The notes: generated by a model from the sequence alone, not told the origin. A stretch of DNA of 64,000 nucleotides from Aspergillus flavus (GCF_009017415.1 NC_092403.1:2294001-2358000); one strand, 5' to 3'; shown: positions 11,282 to 23,710, numbered from the stretch's first letter. Translations and numbers: made by a program.

Positions 11282-12343
11282 ATGGCCGAAAGCTCTTCTG
11301 TGGCTCAGCCACCTCTGAGAATCGGTACCCGACGGTCAAAGTTGGCTATTGTCCAAGCCGAGGGTATCCGTGATAGCCTGCAGAAAACTGCACCGAACCG
11401 GTCCTATGAGATTGAAACACTACACACCCTGGGTGATAAAGACAAGTCTACAGCCCTTTACAACTTCGGCGCAAAGAGTCTGTGGACCAGTGAGTTGGAG
11501 GAGAAGCTGACCTCTGGCCAATTGGACGTCATCGTGCACTGTCTTAAAGGTAAATCCGCTACTGTGCCCCCACTCAATGCCGATGAGCAATCTTATAACC
11601 ATTGATTAGATATGCCAACCACGCTGCCCGAGTCGTGCGATCTCGCGGCAATTACTCTCCGCGATGATCCACGTGATGCGCTAGTTATCAAGGCCGGTCT
11701 GCCTTACACTAGCTTGCAGACACTCCCTGAAGGCGCAGTAGTTGGCACTTCGTCGGTGCGGCGCTCGGCGCAACTTCTCCGCCTCTACCCCCATCTGCGC
11801 TTTGCCAACCTGCGTGGCAATGTTGAGACCCGCTTGGCCAAAGTTGATAATCCAGAGAGTGAGTATACCTGCATGATAATGTCTGCCGCTGGCCTTGAGC
11901 GCATTGGCCTCAAGCATCGCATCAACCAATACATAGGCTCTAAGGACGGTGGCATTCTGCATGCAGTCGGCCAGGGAGCACTTGGCTTGGAAACTCGCAA
12001 GGGAGACAGCAGTACCCAAGAGTTGCTTAATAAGCTGGTTGATGAAAAGTCGACTCTCGCCTGTCTCGCGGAGCGGGCCCTTCTACGGACCCTTGAAGGT
12101 GGCTGTAGTGTCCCAATTGGCGTTGAGACGGAGTGGGTCGATCAATCGGAATATTTCCTGAGAATGCGCGCTATTGTGGTCAGTCTTGACGGGACCCAAA
12201 GCGTTCAAGACACTATTGATGCAACAGTGCGGACCAAGGATGAAGCGACAGTGTTTGGGAAAGAGCTGGCTACAAGACTTGTGACAGCGGGCGCAGATGC
12301 GATTCTGAAAGATATCAACACCAACCGACCGCCCAAGGACTGA
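11282..12343 (+). CDS. HEM3: Porphobilinogen deaminase (hydroxymethylbilane synthase)
   Basis: Two exons (11282-11549, 11610-12343; 60-nt intron) give 333 aa, close to the usual length. The enzyme joins four porphobilinogen molecules into hydroxymethylbilane, the third common step of haem synthesis, in the cytosol. Visible family motifs are the N-terminal RIGTRRSKLA, the catalytic-loop segment TLGDKDKS, ALYNFGAKSLWTSELE, LKDMPT across the splice junction, GTSSVRRSAQL, RGNVETRLAK, and GGCSVPIG, whose cysteine binds the dipyrromethane cofactor. The ATG at 11282 directly precedes the conserved start. It is a housekeeping gene, but its promoter carries GATA and CCAAT motifs suggesting iron control. 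Confidence 0.97.
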
Positions 12344-13678
12344 TGATTAGCGTTGTTGCTATGTAGTTTTGTATGAAAATACCCTCCACTCTGGGCATTC
12401 AGAAAATAAACGGCTTCGTTCACCTTCGATCTCCGTGACTTGGCCTGTGCTTGCCTTTCTACGGACTTGGAGCGGCTTTGTTTAGCGGTGGTATTCCACC
12501 TGGTATTAGGGTCACTCTATGGCTGCTATATTTTAAATAGCGGCTATTGTCCACTTCATTCCACTGCCAGGGTCATAATTTCGTCGGATAGTGGGTCGTG
12601 CAGCGATTCAGATGCAGGGACCAGAAAAGCACGTGACACGGACGAGGTTCCGGAAGACCGAATGTGAACTGCGATTCACCAGTAGTTACTTGAGTCCTGG
12701 CTGTTGTCGCATAAGCTAAATACCATGGAGCATGTTCATTTTGCCTAGCCGTGTTGCTGAGGACTACTCGATCTTCTAAAAACCGACAACAATGCAGATT
12801 CGGCTTTTTAAGGGACGGCGGACCGAGCCGGTAGGGAGACATGAATGGAATTGTTCCACGAGGGTAGCGAAGTCTCATCAACTAACTCGTGCTACAAATT
12901 TTAGATGCAGTGCAGAACCATGAAACCCGATTCGCTAGTCGGAACGCCACATATGTGAAGCTCAAAAGAATCCAAAGGGTCTCGAATCAACGGTCAGAAT
13001 ACTCCGAATTGGGCTCTGCCCTAAGTGTCTGGTCGTGGTAGGGTCTCGGTTAATACGAAGAATGACCCACGCTGGCCCACACCCTCACCGTCCATCGTTA
13101 CCCTTATTGGATGGAATAATTCCGGATATTACAGGAGATCCTCACTATCTTGAGATAGTCCTGCGACCGCTGGATCCCCTTTTTCTCCTGAATTTAAGCA
13201 CGTTGGGCTTGGGAAACCACCTCGTGCTGAGTTGCGCTTAAGGAAATACCAGACTTTGGTCGACTAAAGAATAGTTTTGATGGTAGTGGCCCTCTGAAGA
13301 AGGACTGATAACAATGCAAGTCTTCAAGTCGATACCCTCCAAGCAAGGCATTTTATGTAATTCCAATGCATGGACCACCACACCCTGATGGCTAGTTCGA
13401 CCGGCGCCGGTTCTAACCAAGGCACTAAGTCGCATGAATCGAAAGACCAACAGGTCGCTCCTATTCTGCGTCCATAATTGGCCCCATCGTCGCAGGCCTT
13501 TATATTTCGCCGACTCCCCTCAGCCCAACGGATGTTGAGAGATTCAGGATGACCGTCCCTCGGCCAAATCCCGGGGGGTTTGAGGCTACAAGATTATGTC
13601 TGACCTCCTGTTGTCACATTTGATTTGAATTTCCGACAAGTGCCGCGTCCGATATTCAGGGGCAGCCATCCCCCCGCT
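12344..13678. other. Intergenic region, no gene supported
   Basis: This holds the HEM3 3' UTR and the promoter of the glycosyltransferase gene. No frame has coding character or domain similarity that I recognise. A TTTATATTTCG stretch near 13499 could serve as a core promoter for the next gene. Confidence 0.55.
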
Positions 13679-15556
13679 ATGATTTCGCTGCTACAGTCCC
13701 CGGTGCGGCGGTACGGCCTTCTGGCTGTCACGGCTATCATCCTCCTTGGCACATTATATCGTCTCTATTTCCACTCCAACCCCCTCCCACAAGTTATCCG
13801 ACCAAGCGGTAGCAGCCCGGATAATAGCAATCCCAAGGGAAAAGAAAAGGAAACGGGACGATACGGCCATGACGACCCAGAAGCTGTTCCGCACCCGATC
13901 GACGGTTTAATCCGCAACGCAGAGCAAGAATGGGACCGCCTCCTCACGAAACAGGTATACAACCTCACCGACGCAGCAGCGCAATACCGACAGCGCCGCG
14001 GTCGCCACCCACCCCCAGGGTTCGACAAGTGGGTAGACCTCGCACAGCAAAAAGACGCGATTCTCATCGAAGACCTTTTCGACCAGCTCTACGATGACCT
14101 TAGTCCATACTGGGCCCTGGAGCCCAAGGTCATGCGGACACAGGCATCTGGTTGGGAGCCGCGTATCATGGTGCGTAACCACACACTCAGCTCCGCTGGC
14201 CACACAGGCGTGAACTGGCTAGAAGTCTGGATGGATCTCGTGTCCACCATCGCCGACTTTCTCCCGGACATAGATATCCCATTAAACGGCATGGATGAAC
14301 CCCGCATCATCATCCCCTGGGAAACGCTCTCCGAGTACCGCGAGAAGGACCGCGCAAGCCAGAAACTGCTTGACCCTGCCACCGCCGTTGACCAGTACAT
14401 GGCCCTGCCCGCCTACGACGAGGCGCATCCGAACGAACCCTTCAAACCGCCGTTCGACGGCCCCGACAGACCCTTCTGGGAGATCATGCGCGACGCCTGT
14501 CCCCCAGAAAGCCCGGGGCGAAATAGCAACATCCCACACATGGACTTCGCGAACCCGCCACCCGAGTTCTTCAATTACCGCAACTTTTCCAAGACAGGGT
14601 ATATCGAGGACTTTGAGCGATCCAAGGACCCATGTTGGCGCGCAGAGCTGCAAGCCCTTCACGGCAGTTTTATCGAGCCGACATCCACATCCACCACGCA
14701 CGAACTCGTCCCTCTATTCGGTGGCTCGAAGCTAACAGTCAACAACGAGATCCTCATCCCACCAGCCGTATACTGGGACGACGACCCACGATACTCAGGC
14801 GGATGGAAGAACCAAGGCGGCTCCTGGTCCGACAAAAAGGACATCGTGTACTGGCGCGGAATCGCCAGCGGCGGACGCAATCGTGTCGACACATGGACAG
14901 GCTACCAGCGCCACCGACTCGTCTCCATGCTCAACGGGACAGAAGTATCCTTGACAAACGGGTCCAAATCCGCCGGTATCAACTTCCGTCAACCGGACTA
15001 CCAGTACTACAATATCTGGGCCGGCTTAGACGGTACCTTACCTGACTATCTAAACGAACACTGCGACCTCGGCTTCCTGGACCTATGCTGTTTTCCCCGC
15101 GAAGACGGCAAGCACTGTTCATACACCGACCCACATTACAAGATCGTGGAAGGCATGCCCATGAAGAAAATGTACCAGTTCAAGTATCTGCCCGACATCG
15201 ACGGGAACTCGTTCAGTGGGCGTTATCGCGCGTTCTTGTTGTCGACTTCTTTGCCTATCAAGGCGACTGTATATAAGGAGTGGCATGATTCGAGGCTCAT
15301 TCCGTGGGCACATTTTGTGCCTATGGATTCATTGTATATGGATATCTATGGCATTATTCAGTATTTTATTGGGTATAAGGGACGGAATGGACATGATGGA
15401 CAGGCGGAGAAGATTGCACTGAATGGAAAGAGCTGGGCCGAAAAGGTGCTCAGACAGGAGGATATGCAGCTTTATGTGTATCGCTTGCTCTTGGAGTATG
15501 CCCGGTTGTGTGATGACAGGAGAGATAGTTTGGCGTTTGTGGGTGATTTATTATGA
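13679..15556 (+). CDS. CAP10-type (GT90) glycosyltransferase, type II membrane protein
   Basis: This single-exon gene encodes 625 aa. A short cytoplasmic tail (MISLLQSPVRRYG) is followed by one membrane anchor (LLAVTAIILLGTLYRLYF, about residues 14-31) and a long lumenal part with several N-glycosylation sequons. The C-terminal third matches the CAP10/GT90 domain: KKDIVYWRGIASGGR, YQRHRLVSM, the YKIVEGMPMKKMYQFKYLPDIDG region, SGRYRAFLLSTSLPIK, and the closing EKVLRQEDMQLYVYRLLLEYARL. Known relatives add xylose or other sugars to capsule or cell-wall glycans in the Golgi. The ATG at 13679 was chosen because it starts just before the anchor; the open frame extends upstream without another ATG. 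The exact donor sugar is unknown. Confidence 0.93.
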   Translation: MISLLQSPVRRYGLLAVTAIILLGTLYRLYFHSNPLPQVIRPSGSSPDNSNPKGKEKETGRYGHDDPEAVPHPIDGLIRNAEQEWDRLLTKQVYNLTDAAAQYRQRRGRHPPPGFDKWVDLAQQKDAILIEDLFDQLYDDLSPYWALEPKVMRTQASGWEPRIMVRNHTLSSAGHTGVNWLEVWMDLVSTIADFLPDIDIPLNGMDEPRIIIPWETLSEYREKDRASQKLLDPATAVDQYMALPAYDEAHPNEPFKPPFDGPDRPFWEIMRDACPPESPGRNSNIPHMDFANPPPEFFNYRNFSKTGYIEDFERSKDPCWRAELQALHGSFIEPTSTSTTHELVPLFGGSKLTVNNEILIPPAVYWDDDPRYSGGWKNQGGSWSDKKDIVYWRGIASGGRNRVDTWTGYQRHRLVSMLNGTEVSLTNGSKSAGINFRQPDYQYYNIWAGLDGTLPDYLNEHCDLGFLDLCCFPREDGKHCSYTDPHYKIVEGMPMKKMYQFKYLPDIDGNSFSGRYRAFLLSTSLPIKATVYKEWHDSRLIPWAHFVPMDSLYMDIYGIIQYFIGYKGRNGHDGQAEKIALNGKSWAEKVLRQEDMQLYVYRLLLEYARLCDDRRDSLAFVGDLL

Positions 15557-15930
15557 ACAGATCATGATGGAAAGTTCACTTTGTAAAATAAAGCAATATA
15601 ATGCAAGAAATTGTTAGCAAGACCAACCCACCATACCACTTGCTAGAAAACTCAGAAGAAAAAAGGAAAAGGCAGAAACAACGAAAAAAAAAGCCGCGCA
15701 ACCCCCCCTAGTCTATGAGATGTCAGTGAAGTCTTGGTGACCGCCATGTCACTGTCAGCAAATTCTCACCGTTCATCACCAGGTCATCCTCCAGCACATC
15801 CTCCTCGTCCTCTTGCTGGTCCTGTGGCTGGGGCTCGGGCTGGGGTTGGGCCCGGGGCTGGGTGTTTTGGTGAAGATGGTTCTGTTTTCGATATCCAAAT
15901 TAGTCACAATATATTCAATGCCGAAGACTA

Positions 15931-16170
15931 CTAAAAACCCCAATGATCCGCCCCTGTAGAATTGTTAACTAGCTGTATAATGTATGGGAGCTCATAACAT
16001 ACCAAGGCCATGTGCCCGGCCATGTGCCCGGCCATGTGCCCGGCCATCAGCGGGCAATTGCGGTAGTTGTGCCCCCTTTCGCCACTGTAGTGGCACTTGT
16101 TCCTCGTTCTCTGCTTGATTGTTATATGCGTAAATCGAACAACGCATATCTAATACGCCGAGTCAAAACC
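15931..16170 (-). pseudogene. Decayed CCHC zinc-knuckle ORF
   Basis: Read on the minus strand, the frame contains KCHYSGERGHNYRNCP. This matches a CX2CX4HX4C zinc knuckle except that the second cysteine is serine. It is followed by three MAGH repeats and a stop at 15931. A TAG interrupts the same frame at 16150-16152, where a glutamine codon would fit. Zinc knuckles occur in gag-like transposon proteins and RNA-binding proteins. I cannot tell which this was, and the 5' part is not resolved. Confidence 0.4.
16006..16047. repeat. 12-bp tandem repeat, 3.5 copies
   Basis: The unit GGCCATGTGCCC repeats at 16006, 16018 and 16030, with half a unit at 16042. The unit is exactly four codons long, and on the minus strand it encodes the peptide MAGH repeated after the zinc knuckle. 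Confidence 0.9.
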
Positions 16171-16654
16171 AGCTTCTTGATGGCCCCGCGATGGCCACCA
16201 CGACCACCCCTGCCTCCTCCCTGCGCCTGTACGTTTCTATTTGCGTCCATTTTTTGTTCAAAATCTGTACGAGTAGTATAAAAATGGAGGTTGGTAACTA
16301 CAACAACTCCCAAGGGCCGTCATCTTAAGATCGACAGCAGGGTGCTGTATAGCCCATGCAACAACCTGTGCTTGTGTAGCACCTGTGTTACTGTGGGTTA
16401 TTGTTACGCAGCTCCTGACAGGCTTGGATATGATTCTCGCGCTGTTGTTGTTGCGCTGTTGTTACTGATTATCCATCCATTTCTGATGATCCATAGGCTG
16501 TGTAGCACCTGCGTATCAGCCGTCGGCGCATGCCTTTTTCCTCGTGTGCAGTTCGGTACTGCAACTATCGTAAAATATCTTAAGCCTTGCAGTCCTCCGT
16601 CAGTGATGGCGACATATTGCCGCAATACCTGCGTCTTGCCAGATTTCGCAGTCC

Positions 16655-16680
16655 CAGGGTTCGCAAAGAGACGAACCCTG
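16655..16680. repeat. 9-bp perfect hairpin
   Basis: The arms CAGGGTTCG (16655-16663) and CGAACCCTG (16672-16680) are perfect reverse complements around an 8-base loop. It resembles no tRNA arm in context and has no flanking T tract. Its role is unknown. Confidence 0.6.
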
Positions 16681-18054
16681 TTCGAACGCTACATCTGGCG
16701 ATGATAGGGATCGAATGAGACGACGGCCTATAGAAGTGACACGAGAGAGCTGTTCGCTCTAGTCTCGTCATGTGTGATCAGTGGATTCTGTGTGCTTTTG
16801 GAATCCTGCAGCACTTTCCATTGCTGGGTTAAAGTCGTGGGAAATGCCGCAAGGCTATTCTGCCGACCGATTCCGACAACAGCAATGTGGTTTTGGTTGT
16901 CTTGCTCACTAGCTAAAAGAGCCTGAGGCGCTGTGAGATTCAATCCTATGTTGGTAATATTGAATTGAGTAAAGGACTCAGCAGGAGGACAGATTGTCCG
17001 GAAGAAAAGGAGCTGCCCCTGAGTAATTTAGGAGCCAGAATGTAAGTTCTAGCAGCTGAGTAGAGTCTTATCTCTCATCTCAGCTTGGGTTGCTGCAGCT
17101 TTCCAAGAACTGGAGTTCTAAAGAAAGGTTTTTGGGGGATTGTGGGTTATGTCTAGGAGTAAGAATCTACTAAAGCTTGGTTGGTAGTAATAATATAACC
17201 TACACTAGCTCTGGACCTAGGTGTGAATAGGTAGAGAGGGAAGGGCATGGGTCATAATTCGTTTGTTGTAAAGAAGCCCATGAATTCAACAAGGTGTGAA
17301 TATATTCAAGAATGGCGCTGGATATGCAATAGCAGCAGTATTCCCCAGATTCATTCAACTATATGCGCCACCATTCCCATGATTAGAGAATATTGCACGT
17401 CTGCTATGCGGTCTATGTTGTGCAAAACGTGAAGCAGGAGGTAGCTCTTGGGTGTATAGTATGAGGGTATCACAAATTACAGTGCGTACAACGTATTAAG
17501 ATCCATTAATATATTCTATTTCTACAGTCGATCGGTACCATCACTGTAGTTTAAAGTAAGGAACTGTGTAAGTTGTTTTTGGTTATACAGTATTAGAGAT
17601 AAGATCATATTAGAGATTGCAACATTGACAGTCGAGTAATTGACTTTCTACCTCACAGCATACAAAGGGTGCTGGATACAACGCTAAACGAGCTCCCTTG
17701 TCACTGACTGCCCATGTCATACAGCTGTACACAGCCAACCGTAGGAAGCTTCACTATGCTAGCTAAATGAGATGACGAGGAATGACGTAGTGAAGTACGG
17801 GAGTAAGGGTAAGGTCCGATGGTACACCAGTTGAGGACATCTTATTCCCTATTACTTCACCAACACGTACTACTGATAGTAGACATATGACTAGGATTAT
17901 AGCCAATCTTTATACTCTCCCCTCAACCTCTCCTGGTTTTATCACCAAGCTGCTTTAAGGTCTCTATTTTCTGTCTTCTCTAATGACCATGTGCACCAAT
18001 AATGGGGCGTCTCGGAGGGTCGAGCTCCTGTCCGAAAGACTAATCGTGAAGTAG

Positions 18055-18981
18055 CCAGATGCTCTCCTGAGGGGCAATGAAGTCAACGATACTGTTGTAG
18101 AGGACTTCAAAGTTCGACGTGTTACATTTGACCCCGAAAGCTCAGATCAAGGAGCGTTGGCTTTTTTTACACCTATGCCCCTTGAAGTTCTGCGAATGTA
18201 CCCAGTTCGTCCAGATCTCCTTCTCCCCGAAGAGCTGCCAAATCTCGACTTCAGAGATTATGACCCGCCGGCAGACGCACAAGCCGATGACAACGAGTAC
18301 TGGAATACAGGCCTATGCACAGAGATGCTAGCTGAGTATTTCAAAAGCTACATTCTGGGAGGGTTTCCGAGACGGTTGCCCCCAAATACATGTAGCCTAG
18401 CTGATATGCGCCAGCTAAACTGGATAAGGTGAGTAGACTTACGCCTTTGGTACTTCAAATAAAAATACTCACTGACTCTGATATATAGTGTGCCTCATCC
18501 GTTCCTTCTAGGGGCTGGCCTTGACTGCTACTATCCGCGCAGTCGTAATTCCTGGTCAGCGGGTCCGATACTCGAGCCAAAATCATCTGGAGACCACGTA
18601 TATTCGCATACTACGCTCGTAGTGACCCAGGACTGCGAAGGGAGCAATGATTCGATGCTATTCGGCGAGTTGGCACCAATCATATGTTCCATGTATAACA
18701 GGGCCCGCCAACCCCAGGTACCCAACGAAGATCAGGAGTCTATGTTCGATGCCCCGGGAAAGATCGCCCAGTACGACCTACAATTTCCCGAGGTTCACTT
18801 CCCAGTGATGCTTATATCTTTCGTCGACCCACAGCATGGTCGGATATTCTGCGGTTATATGAATGGGGGAGAGCTTATTATTCATCAGTCAAAACTGTAC
18901 AGTTTCGAACGCAAGGAGAGTGCACCATTCGATCTTTTCGCTAGCTTTGCCTTAAGTCAACCAGCACATAGTACTACGTGA
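18055..18981 (+). CDS. Uncharacterised fungal protein, member of a family repeated in this window
   Basis: Two exons are clear: one ending at 18428 and one at 18489-18981 (60-nt intron, GTGAGT donor). The first is open from 18055, but the first in-frame ATG is at 18175. Either translation starts there (249 aa) or an unseen upstream exon supplies the start. The protein is acidic and soluble, with VPHPFLLGAGLDCYYPRS, NDSMLFGELAPIICSMYNR and a C-terminal PVMLISFVDPQHGRIFCGY block. The last block also occurs in the gene at 37819-38898, and the central blocks recur in the pseudogene at 39940-40250. I do not recognise a known domain and assign no function. Confidence 0.6.
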
Positions 18982-19909
18982 GACTGGTGGTTGCGAACGT
19001 TTCTTTGATTTGCTGCGCGGTTTTACATTATTTAATTTTTTGTTTCTAGGTTTCGAATGTTTGTTGTTGTATTTGAATTTGGTTGAAACTGCGTATAGGT
19101 GGTGGGCCTATGCAATTATGCGGAAAGATTAGGATCCTCAGAATATGTAAGTAGTGATGCTCTCTTAATATAAGTTTAGGATCGTCATCGGGGGACAGGG
19201 CATCTGCCTACCGCCTGCCTTCGGCGGCCCGCCAATCTAACTGCTAACTCTAGCTACTGTAACCCCTAAGTTAGGCAGTTGTACTCCTAAGCTGAGGCAC
19301 AAGCACCCCTAAATTTGGACACCCGTAGCATATTATTGGATTTACTAGTCTAAGTTTTCATAGGATTAATGAATAACTAGTATTTCATAGCCTAAATTGA
19401 GTATCTTAACTCCCCTTATACTGAACACCTCACATAAAAAGTACGCGTTTTAGTATATAAAGTCCGAAATCGCTATATGCTGAGGCTGAATTCTGGCAGT
19501 CGAAGCTCTATTCTGACATAAGCCCTATGCCTGATTAGGTTAGTCGCCCCCCGATGACGCTCCAAAGTCTGTACCAGCCTCTCAATCTAAGCTGTATTAG
19601 GCTACGGGTATTGTCTGTGCTAACCGCCTTTGGTTAACCACGTACGAGCGGCTATGAAGACGCATTGCCTCAGCCCTAGGAGTCCATTTTTCTTTAGCTT
19701 CGCATTGGCTACATCGTTTGACATGTCGAAAATAGATCCAAGGTCCAGATATACTTCTGCCTGGTCCAAAATGGCCCCAAAACATCGAACCAAGTATAAT
19801 TTAATTGCCGCGGCGGCGGTGCAGTCCATCCAACATATAAATTATGGCCCTTCACCCAGTTCTCACCCCCAAACCGAATCAGATCTTCAAGACGAAGTAC
19901 TCCTGAACA
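18982..19909. other. Intergenic region, no gene supported
   Basis: AT-rich with dispersed stops. A minus-strand stretch near 19620-19830 reads as a plausible peptide over about 60 codons but matches nothing I know. The last 100 bp probably hold the carboxypeptidase promoter. Confidence 0.5.
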
Positions 19910-22077
19910 ATGGCAAATCTTATATTCAGTCTTTTCTTTTGCAGCGCTGTTACCCTTGCGAGCTCTCCATTCCCACCCGAGCCACAAGGACTTAGAACTC
20001 TTCCTTCGTCCCATGTTGATGGTGCATCCATATCATACAAGAAAGTACGTACAATCCAAGATTGCGCCCTTGATATTTCTAACGAAATAAGACACAAATC
20101 TGCTCAACTCCGCACCTCGATACCTACAGCGGCTATGTCCATCTTCCACCCCGTGCAGACGATGCGCATCCCCACCCAAGCAACCTGTTCTTCTACTACG
20201 CCAAATCGGCTGAGAAACGTACAACTCCGTTGACAATCTACCTCGGTGGTGGTCCTGGAGCAAGCTCCATTTCCTCCATGGCCACTGAAGTAGGACCTTG
20301 CTCCGTGAACTCAGATTCGAATAGTACATCGCCGAATCCCTGGTCCTGGACACGCGAATCGGACATCCTCTTCATCGATCAGCCGGTTCAAACTGGATTT
20401 TCATATGATGTACTTACAAATGCCACAATTGACTATTCCACAAGCACCACCACTCCAACAGACTTCGATGATGGAGTCCCGCTAGCGAACCATACGTTCG
20501 GAGTTGGGGTGTTCGGGTCTCAGGACCTAAACGGAACGGCGAATTCGACGACGAATGGAGCGAGGGTGTTGTGGGACTTTATGCAGGTCTGGATTAATGA
20601 GTGAGTGTTTTCTTTCTTTCTCGAATTTATCTTCTTGTTCTATGCTGATTGTCAGATTCCCGGAGTATGAATCACCGGATAAGAAAATACATATTTGGTC
20701 GGAATCCGTAAGTACATTATTCCCTCGGTTGTGCTTGTCTGCTAAAGAATACTCTCAAGTTCGGTGGACGATACGGCCCAACCTACGCCGCATATTTCCT
20801 GGATCAAAATGAGAAGATCCGTAACAACGAAGTGACCGAGATCTCATCTCCTTCTCCAATCACCATCGACGCACTAAGCATCCACAACGGCTGCAGCGAC
20901 ATCACGACGCAGGGTGCATTCTACCCCGAATACGCATACAACAACACCTACGGCGTACAGGCCATCACTGAGACACAATACGAAGAAGCCAAATATAATT
21001 GGACCAAGCCCGGCGGGTGTCTAGATATGGCCGTTCAATGTCAGGAACTCGTCCAGAAGCTGGACCCGTATAATTTCGGAAACAATGCGGAAGTCAATGA
21101 TGCGTGTTTCGCTGCAGATGAATACTGCTACGAGAATGTGTTGGCAGTTTATGCCTTGTCAGGGGTGAGTTCTTCAATATGGTCAGATGAGCGTGTGTTG
21201 ACTGTTGTAGCGCGATATCCATGATCTGGCCGAGGTTCCTACTACGACTGTGCCGCTGCCCTACTCGGATGGCTTTTTTAATAGGGCGTGGGTGCAGAAT
21301 GCCTTGGGAGTTCCGGTGAACTATACTATGAATTCGTATACTATTTATAATGGTGCGATCCCTCTGATGGAAAAATTATTTGCTGAAGATAGGTATTGAT
21401 GATACTAGCGTTTTGGAGTACCGGAAATGCACTCATTACGCGTGGCAATGCAATGGACCACTTTTCATCGATTATGGAACGGGGTGTGAAAGTTAATCTT
21501 ATCTATGGGGATCGGGATTATCTCTGCAATTGTATGTCATTCACCCGTTTAACCAGAACGCCCACTTACAGTAACAATAGGGATGGGCGGCGAGAACGTC
21601 AGCTTATCCATCAAGCACGACCAGTCTGCGGAGTTCAGCTCCAGTGGGTATGCTGATCTTATTACGAATGAAACGTACGTGGGTGGTGTTGTTCGTCAGC
21701 ATGGAAACCTTTCGTTTACGAGGGTGTTTGATGCAGGTCATACTGGTAAGTCTTGATAAAAAACGTGTTGATCCAGGTATACTGACTTTACAGTTCCGGC
21801 CTTCCAACCTGAGACCATGTTCCGCGTTTTCTCTCGGATCATGAACTCGAAGGATATTGCAACAGGGAATGTTACCTTAACAGAGAAACGCAGGGAGACC
21901 TACCGCACCCAAGGTCCACATTCAACCTTTGACAGAAAGAACAAGCTCCCCTCCCCAGCGACCCCGCTCTGCTACACACTGGACATGCCTACGACATGTA
22001 CAGACAACCAGCAGGCGGCGCTGTTGAATGACACGGCCATTGTGGAAGACTTTGTAGTGAAGTGGCCTGTCTCCTAG
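19910..22077 (+). CDS. Secreted serine carboxypeptidase, family S10
   Basis: Eight exons (19910-20044, 20092-20600, 20656-20707, 20760-21164, 21211-21352, 21409-21531, 21581-21745, 21794-22077) give 604 aa. The N-terminus is a signal peptide ([19 protein letters not shown]). The oxyanion/substrate segment reads [10 protein letters not shown]. The catalytic triad is complete: Ser232 in SESFGG, formed across the exon 3/4 junction; Asp451 in GDRDYLCNW; and His509 in DAGHTVPA. Many N-glycosylation sequons fit a secreted or vacuolar enzyme that removes C-terminal residues from peptides. It is convergent with the Zn2Cys6 gene, only 100 bp away. Fungal S10 enzymes are often acid-expressed, which is not testable here. 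Confidence 0.95.
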
Positions 22078-22177
22078 ATGGATGGAGCCAGTGGATGGGT
22101 GTGGCTGAGGCTGGTATACATCTGAGCTAGCTAGACATAATCATTATAGTTGTATAGACTAGAGGCACATAGAATCA

Positions 22178-23710
22178 TCATTCAAACTCTATACTGACCC
22201 CATTATCATCGTCCAAGACAGCAGTCACATTTCTAACTCTCCGTCCAAGTGACTTCGGCCAAATATCCCGAGACCCCTCAAACTCCATGACCCGCCTAGC
22301 AGCCATTGCAGCCAATGTAGAATCCCATAGAATCTCCCTCCGTTCACAGCTCTCTAGTAGCCAGACGGCCCTACGACGAATACTCATATCTCGACAGCGC
22401 ACGCCAACAATATACAACGGGGAGACAATGCCAAGATCGAAAGAAAACGCCCGTTTTTGTGAAAGTTGCCTATACAGAACTTAGTATACCCAAACTGGCC
22501 AATTAGCACGTATGAATATGACAAACCTTGTGCGCAATAGATAACTCTCCACAAGCGAAACAATCGTCTCAAACCCCGGCCGAAACTGGTCCCACGCATC
22601 CTCTGAACCATCTGGTGGGACAGCAACATACATCTTCCCAATGATATACCAAATGCGCATAATGTCCGGATCCTGACCGCCTACATACGACGTCCCATAT
22701 TGACGACTTAGCCCTGGCGAGGACATGGTCTCCACAAACCTACCATGCCACTCCTTTAAGTATCTCGACGTCCGTCTCCGATCAACTGGACGAACAGACG
22801 GCGAGTGACCCTCCATAATCAATGCCATATCCAGCCGATCATGGAAGATAGAATTCAGCACACCATGCAAGGAATGTACCACATACTCGCCATTGGGTCC
22901 GAGAGCAACTCTCTCCAAGATAGACGAACCTCGCTCACCATCCCGCTTCAACGTCCGAGACAACGATGTACCCAGTAGCCCAAGCAACTGATTATCCAAC
23001 CTTATAAACATTGATATCATCGTATCACGCGACACAACATCCCAGGCTAGCTCCTCTCCACACTGCAGCAGTATATCCAAGCCAGATTTAATATGAACAA
23101 CCGCCGCCCTTCGACAGCCCCTGATACACTCAAAGCAAGCAAAAAGCAAACAATAAACGAGACTCAGGTCCTTCGCACCATTCCCAAGCCAAACCCTCAC
23201 CTTTTCCAAGGCCCGTCCATACTGCCGCATGGCGAACTGACCCTGCGGACTCAGAAGAGAAGGATCATCACCACACTCGTAGATCTGCTGCAGAGCTCCG
23301 AACGAGATAATCGCGCGTGCAAGCCCCTCGTCGCTATGTGCAGCGCGTAATACCGGATCAGTGAAGTCAATTGGAAAGCGATATCTCGTTTGGTGGAGGA
23401 AGAAGTCAAATGATTGTCTTTCCTCGTCGGATGTCAAGAAAGGCGATCTAGATTCTGGTGCGCGGTAGACCACCATTCGTAGTTTAGGCGACGAATTCCT
23501 TTTCGGGACGACCGCGTAGCTACATGCATGCCCTGCTGAGGTACATTTCTGACAAGTTGGCTTTGTTTCGTCGCATTTTATACGTCGTTTTCTGGTTGTG
23601 TTGTTGGTACATCTTTAATTGTTGATGGTTGGGGTTATGTACTTGCAGGTTATGCAGCCTGTTTTTACTTTGCTGCCGCAGATTCGGGGCGCTTTTCTGG
23701 GGTTGGGCAT
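22178..23710 (-). CDS. Zn2Cys6 fungal transcription factor
   Basis: Three exons (23710-23643, 23591-22527, 22469-22178) give 474 aa. The zinc cluster is split by the first intron. GCITCK from exon 1 joins KRRIKC, DETKPTCQKC and TSAGHAC, giving the exact CX2CX6CX6CX2CX6C spacing. The remaining 430 residues look like the middle/C-terminal domain typical of fungal C6 regulators, for example RAIISFGALQQIYE, LVYCLLFACFECIRG and HIKSGLDILLQCG. The ATG at 23710 is required to start the cluster. It is a nuclear DNA-binding regulator; its targets may include the neighbouring carboxypeptidase or membrane protein genes, an inference from position only. Confidence 0.92.

Larger units (their letters stand above)
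15557..18054. other. Gene-poor region with relic sequence
   Basis: About 2.5 kb holds a decayed zinc-knuckle reading frame on the minus strand (15931-16170), an in-phase 12-bp tandem repeat and a strong hairpin at 16655-16680. Glutamine/asparagine-rich translations between 16300 and 16560 on the minus strand suggest the relic extends further. Nothing intact is seen. Confidence 0.5.

Noticed and set aside
16655..16700. Possible tRNA because of a GTTCGAAC-like sequence
   Set aside because: No cloverleaf can be drawn. The sequence is one hairpin without acceptor or anticodon arms.
19597..19830. Minus-strand open frames upstream of the carboxypeptidase, suspected transposase
   Set aside because: No catalytic motif, inverted termini or homologous block is recognised, and stops occur in all frames beyond about 70 codons.
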